In this document: positions 7,341 to 11,083 of the stretch, piece after piece
How positions within the stretch are numbered: the first letter of the stretch is position 1
How the letters are laid out: each line of letters opens with the position of its first letter
NCBI GenBank assembly: GCA_004297645.1
Contig: SCUG01000135.1
Span: 1 to 11,083, forward strand
Direction of reading: 5' to 3'
DNA length: 11,083 nt
Source of the DNA: Saprospiraceae bacterium
GTDB lineage: Bacteria > Bacteroidota > Bacteroidia > Chitinophagales > Saprospiraceae
Program-made: the position numbers and the translations under genes
Notes under the pieces: model-generated
Seen by the model: the letters and a program-made list of their open reading frames with translations, nothing else
What the model was told of the DNA's origin: nothing
Database searches by the model: none

Positions 7341-7437
7341 ATGGCTCTGAAAAAACTTTAAGTTATTTATTGTATTTTTAATCCAGCCGCCTGCACCGGC
7401 GGCAATGGAATAGCTCCAAACTTAAACCATTATTTTT
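7334..7437. repeat. AT-rich nested inverted repeat enclosing a GC hairpin
   Basis: The outer pairing is AAAAATAATGG (7334-7344) with CCATTATTTTT (7427-7437), 11 bp perfect. It continues, after a 12-nt bulge on the left side only, with TTTAAGTT (7357-7364) paired to AACTTAAA (7419-7426). Inside is a 6-bp GC hairpin, GCCGCC (7386-7391) with GGCGGC (7398-7403), loop TGCACC. On the right the two outer segments are contiguous, which makes chance pairing less likely. A-rich sequence on the left and T-rich on the right would resemble a bidirectional terminator, but the element lies upstream of both flanking genes. Confidence 0.55.
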
Positions 7438-7503
7438 ACGACTCATTGACTCTCGCCCAAATCGAAACACACTCGTAAAGTATCCCCTCAAAAAATGCTG
7501 GTA

Positions 7504-7576
7504 TTTCGAGCGGCAGGGTTTTGAACCCTGCGTTTTCGTATCTGAAACGCAGGGTTCAAAACCCTGCCGCTCGAAA
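7504..7576. repeat. Perfect 32-bp hairpin with self-complementary arms
   Basis: Bases 7504-7535 are perfectly complementary to 7545-7576, with a 9-nt loop (7536-7544). Each arm also contains its own 8-bp palindrome: GCAGGGTT (7513-7520) with AACCCTGC (7524-7531), mirrored in the other arm. The element could therefore switch between one long hairpin and two tandem short hairpins. T-rich outer flanks are on the left and A-rich on the right, so it is not a canonical intrinsic terminator. Confidence 0.9.
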
Positions 7577-7584
7577 AGACTGCG

Positions 7585-7592
7585 TAATTTTG
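7585..7592 (+). promoter_or_regulatory. Candidate -7 box for murQ
   Basis: TAATTTTG matches TAnnTTTG and lies 41 bases before the murQ ATG, just after the long hairpin ends at 7576. The -33 region would fall inside the hairpin's right arm. No clear TTG is present at the right spacing, so the call rests on the -7 match alone. Confidence 0.3.
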
Positions 7593-7633
7593 GAAAACTC
7601 CCATTAATTTATGAGGGGATACCAATTTCTTTT

Positions 7634-8446
7634 ATGAAAAAAATAACCGAACAACCTTCGCATTACCGCCACCTCGAAAAAATGAGCGTATCAGAATTGC
7701 TGCGCAACATCAATGCGGAGGATAAGACCGTGCCGCTGGCTGTCGAAAAAGCCTTGCCCGCCATCGGGAGGCTGGTAGTTGCCATTGTAGAAAAAGTGCG
7801 GGAGGGCGGCCGTTTGTTTTACATCGGTGCAGGCACGAGCGGCCGCCTCGGAATTTTGGATGCCTCCGAATGCCCACCCACTTACGGCGTACCGCCCGAC
7901 GTGGTCACCGGCATCATCGCCGGTGGCGACCGGGCCATCCGCGAATCGGTGGAACATGCCGAGGACAGCCTGTTGCAGGCTTGGGAGGATTTGAAAATCT
8001 ACCACGCTGACTCGCAGGATGTGGTGGTAGGTATCGCCGCTTCCGGCACCACACCTTATGTGGTGGGAGGCCTCGAAAGCTGCCGGGAACACGGCATCAT
8101 CACGGGCTGCATCACCTGCAACCCCGATTCTCCGGTTGCAGCACAGGCCGATTTTCCGGTAGAAGTTATCACCGGGCCTGAATTCGTCACCGGCAGCACC
8201 CGCATGAAATCGGGCACTGCCCAAAAACTCGTCCTGAACATGATTTCCTCCACCCTCATGATTCAACTCGGCAGGGTACAGGACAATAAGATGGTGGACA
8301 TGCAACTCTCCAACAGCAAACTCCTCGACCGCGGCACCCGCATGGTGGCCCAAGACACTGGCCTGCTCTATCAGGAAGCCAAAGCACTTTTGATAAAACA
8401 CGGCAGCGTGCGAGCTGCGGTCAAGGCATTTGACAATAAACAATGA
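7634..8446 (+). CDS. murQ: N-acetylmuramic acid 6-phosphate etherase
   Basis: A 270-residue cytosolic SIS-domain enzyme. It cleaves the D-lactyl ether of MurNAc 6-phosphate to give GlcNAc 6-phosphate and D-lactate during peptidoglycan recycling. The family signature is clear: FYIGAGTSGRLGILDASECPPTYG (63-85) contains catalytic Glu79, equivalent to Glu83 of E. coli MurQ. ESVEHAED (104-111) contains Glu110, equivalent to Glu114. The second signature, GPEFVTGSTRMKSGTAQK, is shared with glucokinase regulatory proteins. At 270 residues it is shorter than the approximately 298-residue E. coli protein at the C-terminus, where the helical tail is reduced. The core is complete, so I treat it as functional. 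It appears monocistronic: no MurNAc kinase, transporter or AmpG gene is present. The upstream 143-bp nested palindrome ends 11 bases before the ATG and may influence expression. Confidence 0.93.
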   Translation: MKKITEQPSHYRHLEKMSVSELLRNINAEDKTVPLAVEKALPAIGRLVVAIVEKVREGGRLFYIGAGTSGRLGILDASECPPTYGVPPDVVTGIIAGGDRAIRESVEHAEDSLLQAWEDLKIYHADSQDVVVGIAASGTTPYVVGGLESCREHGIITGCITCNPDSPVAAQADFPVEVITGPEFVTGSTRMKSGTAQKLVLNMISSTLMIQLGRVQDNKMVDMQLSNSKLLDRGTRMVAQDTGLLYQEAKALLIKHGSVRAAVKAFDNKQ

Positions 8447-8467
8447 ACAAAGAACAACGGGGCCATT

Positions 8468-8485
8468 TACGAGCTGTAGCTCGTA
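8468..8485. repeat. 18-bp palindrome downstream of murQ
   Basis: TACGAGCT (8468-8475) and AGCTCGTA (8478-8485) are perfect inverted copies around GT. It lies 22 bases after the murQ stop. No T-tract follows immediately; TTTTT comes only at about 8498-8502. It could be a weak murQ terminator or a small dispersed palindromic repeat. The partial copy ACGAGCGTAC follows directly. Confidence 0.5.
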
Positions 8486-8501
8486 ACGAGCGTACCGTTT
8501 T

Positions 8502-8795
8502 TCAATTGACAGACCCTGTGCCAGCAGGGCCTTCCGTCACAACGATTTCCACGATTTTTTCATCAAAAAGCCCGTCGCCGGCTATGAGGGTGTCTTTGAT
8601 GTGCTTGTCGTAGCTGTCTTTTTCAAAATTCCACACGGCAGCCACGCCGCCTTGCGCGTAGCGGGTGTTGCTCTCCTCCTCGTTGGTTTTGGTTAAAACA
8701 GTTACTTGCAGGTCGGGTCGCTGTTGTGCGATTTTCAGCGCAAATGTCAACCCCGCAATGACGAAGCCGAGAACGAGGAGGCCGGTTTTTACCAT
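8502..8795 (-). pseudogene. nadB: Truncated N-terminal remnant of L-aspartate oxidase (nadB)
   Basis: The 97-codon frame begins MVKTGLLVLGFVIAGLTFAL and continues with VTVLTKTNEEESNTRYAQGG, then DSYDKHIKDTLIAGDGLFDEKIVEIVV. These match the FAD-binding N-terminus of NadB (family form: GSGIAGL, then ESNTKYAQGG, then H-DTLIAGDGL). Homology runs to about residue 91 (EGPA) and then becomes GTGSVN and a stop at 8502, whereas intact NadB is over 500 residues. The dinucleotide-binding GxGxxG is damaged: GFVIAG (10-15) lacks the middle glycine. Truncation plus loss of a cofactor residue argues for a decaying gene copy rather than a working flavoprotein. The first 90 residues otherwise remain well preserved, suggesting recent origin. 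A complete nadB is expected elsewhere in the genome but cannot be seen here. Confidence 0.85.
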
Positions 8796-8965
8796 AAATA
8801 AGTATGAAGTAAAAAGTAGTAAAGTGCACTGGTCACGACATAATCTGACAGTTTTTGCTTTGAGGCTAACCTAATTTTAAGGATTTTTCCAATAGTTCCA
8901 AACGTTGACATTTCAGTAGATATTCAAGTCGGAGCAATTATTCCAAGACCTAAACCTTGAAACTT

Positions 8966-9115
8966 ATGAAAACGCTATCCTCACCCTTAGTTATCCTGCT
9001 CCTTTTTTTTGTCACCCTTACCTCGGTAGCTCAATACCATCCTGTTGAATTATGTTACGATGTTTACGATGACGCTCAAGATGGGTTTACGGAGTATTGG
9101 CAATACGAATTTTGA
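8966..9115 (+). other. Signal-peptide-encoding 5' fragment of the GH16 gene, out of frame with the rest
   Basis: The ATG at 8966 opens a 49-residue frame with a clear Sec signal peptide: MKTLSSPLVILLLFFVTLTS, with probable cleavage after SVA at about residue 22. It then reads YHPVELCYDVYDDAQDGFTE and YWQYEF before TGA at 9113-9115. The downstream GH16 frame is +1 relative to it. Removing one T from the TTTT run at 9110-9113 joins YWQYEF directly to DRYYKRSF. This fragment is therefore the true start of the following gene. Confidence 0.8.
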
Positions 9116-10820
9116 TAGATATTACAAAAGATCTTTTACTAACTCAGGATGCGATGCCAACCCCTACCGAATCGTATTTTTTGATGATTTTTCAGAAAGC
9201 ACTCTTAATACGGCTTATTGGAAACCCTATCAGAATGCAACTCCGCCGCTTGATCAAATTTGGGTTTGCGATGATAATCCGGGCTATCTTTTTTTACCAG
9301 AAAATGCAATAGTCAACTACGGCATGTTGCATTTGAAAACAACCAAACTTGCCAGCCCTCTTTCCTTTGAATGCGAAGACCCGGAACCACCTCACAACAC
9401 AATTACCGTAACCAGAAAATATTCTTGTGGATGGGTACAGACTGTCTCTGGACCTCCAGGTTCTCAAGGCTGCTTCCAGCAAGGCAAGTTCTCCATAAGG
9501 GCAAAAATTCCAAACAATGTTCAAAATACAATTGGGGCATACTGGTTTTTTGGATGGGCAAATGAGCTTGATGTAGTTGAAGTTTGTCAACCTGACTGTG
9601 ATGAAATGCAATCCAACCGCTGGTTGTATGTAAAAAATCCTACCCAAGAACCACCGGATTGCAATGCTGAGAATACCCAATTCGAATGGCCCCGGGACGA
9701 TAACATCGGGAACATCTATGCCTTCCGCATTTATACACTCGAATGGACGCCATTCAAGTTCGTCATCAGCGTTGATGGGGTAGTGAAAAGAACATTTCAT
9801 CGGTTTTATGAGATTGATGGTAGTGGCAATATCACACATCCGTTGGAGTGCGAAGACCTTCCTGCCAACCAGCCGACCCAAGTTTGGGAGCACATTGCTT
9901 GGTACACGCTCTTCAATCACTATATGGATCTTATTATGAGTGTTGGCATTAAAAATACAGGAAATAGTACTGCAGGAGGTGAGATGCTGGTTGACTGGGT
10001 GAAAGTTGAACAGAGAACATCTGCTACAGTGGAAGGACAGGGAACAACGCCAGATTTCATCTGTGAAGGCGAACAAGAAGTTTTTCAGGTTGGGGGAGAA
10101 ATAGCCCCAAATTCGATTTTGGGCTGGACTGTTTCTTCCAATCTTGAAATTGTTAGCACAAATACTGCTCAAGGCACTGTAACAGTTACCCCGGCAGGTA
10201 TTGTCAACTCATATCCCGGCCCGGGCTGGATTGAAGCCAAAATTGCAAATCCAGCCTGCTGTTTAGGCCACAACATAAAAAAGAACATTTGGGCGGGCAG
10301 ACCGGCAACGCCGCAGGTGTCGGTTTACAAAACCTGCAACTACATTCTCTTGAATATTGAGAACTATTCTTCAGACAACACTTATCAATGGCAGATGCTG
10401 ACCAACGGTTTTTCCTATGAAGTTTACAATAATGGGAAAAATCTTTACATCACCATTTCGCCGCCTACGCAGCAACCCGCCTCGATTGCTTACAGGCTCA
10501 TAGCAACCAATCCCTGCGGTAGTACTTCCATTATTAATGGTTTGACTACTTTACCTTGCAATACATGGAGGCTGAATGTGTATCCCAATCCCACTTCTAC
10601 CATCGCAAACGTGGAATTGGTTAATTTCACGCAGGACGATTTGAATCAGAACCTGAAAATTTACTTGATTGACGCTCATTTTAACGTTAAAAAATCAACC
10701 CCGGTAACCCAGCTTACGGAAACACTTGACGTTTCGGATGTTGAACTTGGCTATCACTACATTTTTACGGTGGTGAACGGTGAAAATGTTATCTCTGACG
10801 AGTTTATCATCCAACATTAG
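8966..10820 (+). CDS. Secreted GH16 beta-glucanase (laminarinase-like) with T9SS sorting domain; apparent frameshift near 9110
   Basis: The catalytic frame is open from 9045 to 10820 (591 codons), but its natural start is the signal peptide at 8966 in another frame. With one T removed at 9110-9113 the product is about 617 residues. Domain order (uncorrected numbering; add 26): a GH16 jelly-roll at about 40-322 beginning RIVFFDDFSESTLNTAYW; two Ig/PKD-like beta domains at about 335-420 and 422-505; and a type IX C-terminal sorting domain from about 508 (WRLNVYPNPTSTIANVEL) to the end. The catalytic motif is NELDVVEV: Glu174 (nucleophile), Asp176 and Glu179 (acid/base), the ExDxxE form of laminarinase-type GH16. 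Export by Sec and then T9SS, acting on beta-1,3- or mixed-linkage glucans outside the cell, is the family inference; the exact substrate is not readable. The gene looks more AT-rich than murQ or spt. The frame break may be a sequencing error, a pseudogene mutation, or slippage. Confidence 0.85.
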
Positions 10821-10874
10821 TATCTAACCTTTGAAGTTCGTGTTTTTTGTGGCATAAAAAGTCTTGGAACCCCT

Positions 10875-11083
10875 TTAAAAACTAAGCTGAGGGGTGATAG
10901 AAAGTTCTTTGAGTTTAAGGGCTGTCAAGATGATGCGTTGACCGAGTTTGGTCAGGTAATACCTGTATGTTCCTGCGACTTTTTTAAGCAATCCTTTGAC
11001 TTTCATCCGGGCAATCAATCTGGAAACTTGTCCGCTGCTTTTTGGGGGCAGCAATTTTTTCAGGTCTTTGTTCTGAAAACCCC
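10875..11083 (-). CDS. C-terminal part of a winged-helix-like protein (partial, runs off the window)
   Basis: On the minus strand the frame is open from the window edge to TAA at 10875-10877 (68 residues). It contains GFQNKDLKKLLPPKSSGQVS, RLIARMKVKGLLKKVAG, then TYRYYLTKLGQRIILTALKL. The pattern is a recognition-helix-like segment, LI-RM-VKGLLKKV, then a T-YRYYLTKLG wing. This resembles a winged-helix DNA-binding domain of a type I recall at the C-terminus of uncharacterised proteins, some linked to mobile elements. Basic composition fits nucleic-acid binding. The N-terminal part lies beyond base 11083, so the full function cannot be given. It is convergent with the GH16 gene, 54 bases apart. 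Confidence 0.6.
   Translation of the reverse strand, partial: GFQNKDLKKLLPPKSSGQVSRLIARMKVKGLLKKVAGTYRYYLTKLGQRIILTALKLKELSITPQLSF

Larger units (their letters stand above)
7480..7622. repeat. Outer 11-bp inverted repeat framing the long hairpin
   Basis: GTATCCCCTCA at 7480-7490 is exactly complementary to TGAGGGGATAC at 7612-7622. The pair encloses the 32-bp-stem hairpin and ends 11 bases before the murQ start codon. Together they form a 143-bp nested palindrome, which could be a miniature mobile element with terminal inverted repeats or a folded leader. Confidence 0.65.
7279..7633. other. Divergent, heavily structured intergenic region between speA and murQ
   Basis: This 355-bp stretch carries no convincing ORF. 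It holds candidate -7 boxes for both flanking genes, an AT-rich nested inverted repeat with a small GC hairpin (7334-7437), and a perfect 32-bp hairpin (7504-7576) inside an outer 11-bp inverted repeat (7480-7490 with 7612-7622). It must contain the 5' leaders of both genes. Confidence 0.6.

Noticed and set aside
7480..7622. CRISPR repeat or array
   Set aside because: There is only one palindromic unit, with no regularly spaced direct repeats or spacers, and no cas genes in the window.
7691..8443. 250-codon minus-strand frame opposite murQ
   Set aside because: murQ on the plus strand has full catalytic signatures; the antisense frame has no motif and a His/Ala-rich shadow composition.
8840..8965. 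Promoter upstream of the GH16 gene
   Set aside because: TAATTTTA (near 8872) misses the last base of TAnnTTTG and lacks a well-spaced -33 box; TTGACA near 8904 has no matching -10. Too weak to list as a feature.
9294..10172. 292-codon minus-strand frame opposite the GH16 gene
   Set aside because: The plus strand encodes the GH16 catalytic motif and a T9SS sorting domain; the antisense protein has no recognisable features.

Overview
The window looks like chromosomal DNA from a member of the Bacteroidota, probably an environmental Saprospiria/Cytophagia-type bacterium. The reasons are a secreted protein ending in a type IX secretion (Por) C-terminal sorting domain, a Bacteroidota-type short arginine decarboxylase, a PqqB-like metallo-beta-lactamase lipoprotein, sphingolipid genes, and a general lack of strong Shine-Dalgarno sites before the start codons. 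Taxonomy is inferred from protein style only.

Layout, left to right. Positions 1-48 hold the possible last codons of an upstream gene. A striking 126-bp nested inverted repeat (97-222) follows, which can fold as a three-way junction. A minus-strand MBL-fold lipoprotein gene (307-1314) is divergent from a four-gene plus-strand block (1557-5875): an Aur1-like PAP2 membrane enzyme, serine palmitoyltransferase, a GNAT-fold acyltransferase matching the bacterial ceramide synthase role, and an extended SDR matching the ceramide/ketosphinganine reductase role. The last three genes are separated by only 23 and 7 bases. Together they read as a compact pathway from serine plus acyl-CoA or acyl-ACP to (dihydro)ceramide, with a candidate enzyme that adds a phospho-headgroup. 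This is the best-supported biological system here. The three bacterial ceramide steps are known from Caulobacter and Bacteroides; direct linkage to an Aur1-like PAP2 gene is the less familiar part.

The block meets a minus-strand arginine decarboxylase gene (5878-7278) tail to tail, with 2 bases between the stop codons. The 355-bp divergent region between that gene and murQ (7634-8446) is densely structured: one AT-rich nested repeat (7334-7437) and one perfect 32-bp-stem hairpin (7504-7576) that sits inside an 11-bp outer inverted repeat (7480-7622).

Downstream of murQ lie a small palindrome (8468-8485) and a truncated, motif-damaged N-terminal remnant of L-aspartate oxidase (nadB, minus strand, 8502-8795). 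Then comes a secreted GH16 glucanase with a T9SS sorting domain (8966-10820). Its signal peptide is in a different frame from its catalytic domain, and a single extra T in a TTTT run explains the break. The window ends in the C-terminal part of a minus-strand winged-helix-like protein (10875-11083). No tRNA, rRNA, CRISPR array or complete insertion sequence was seen.
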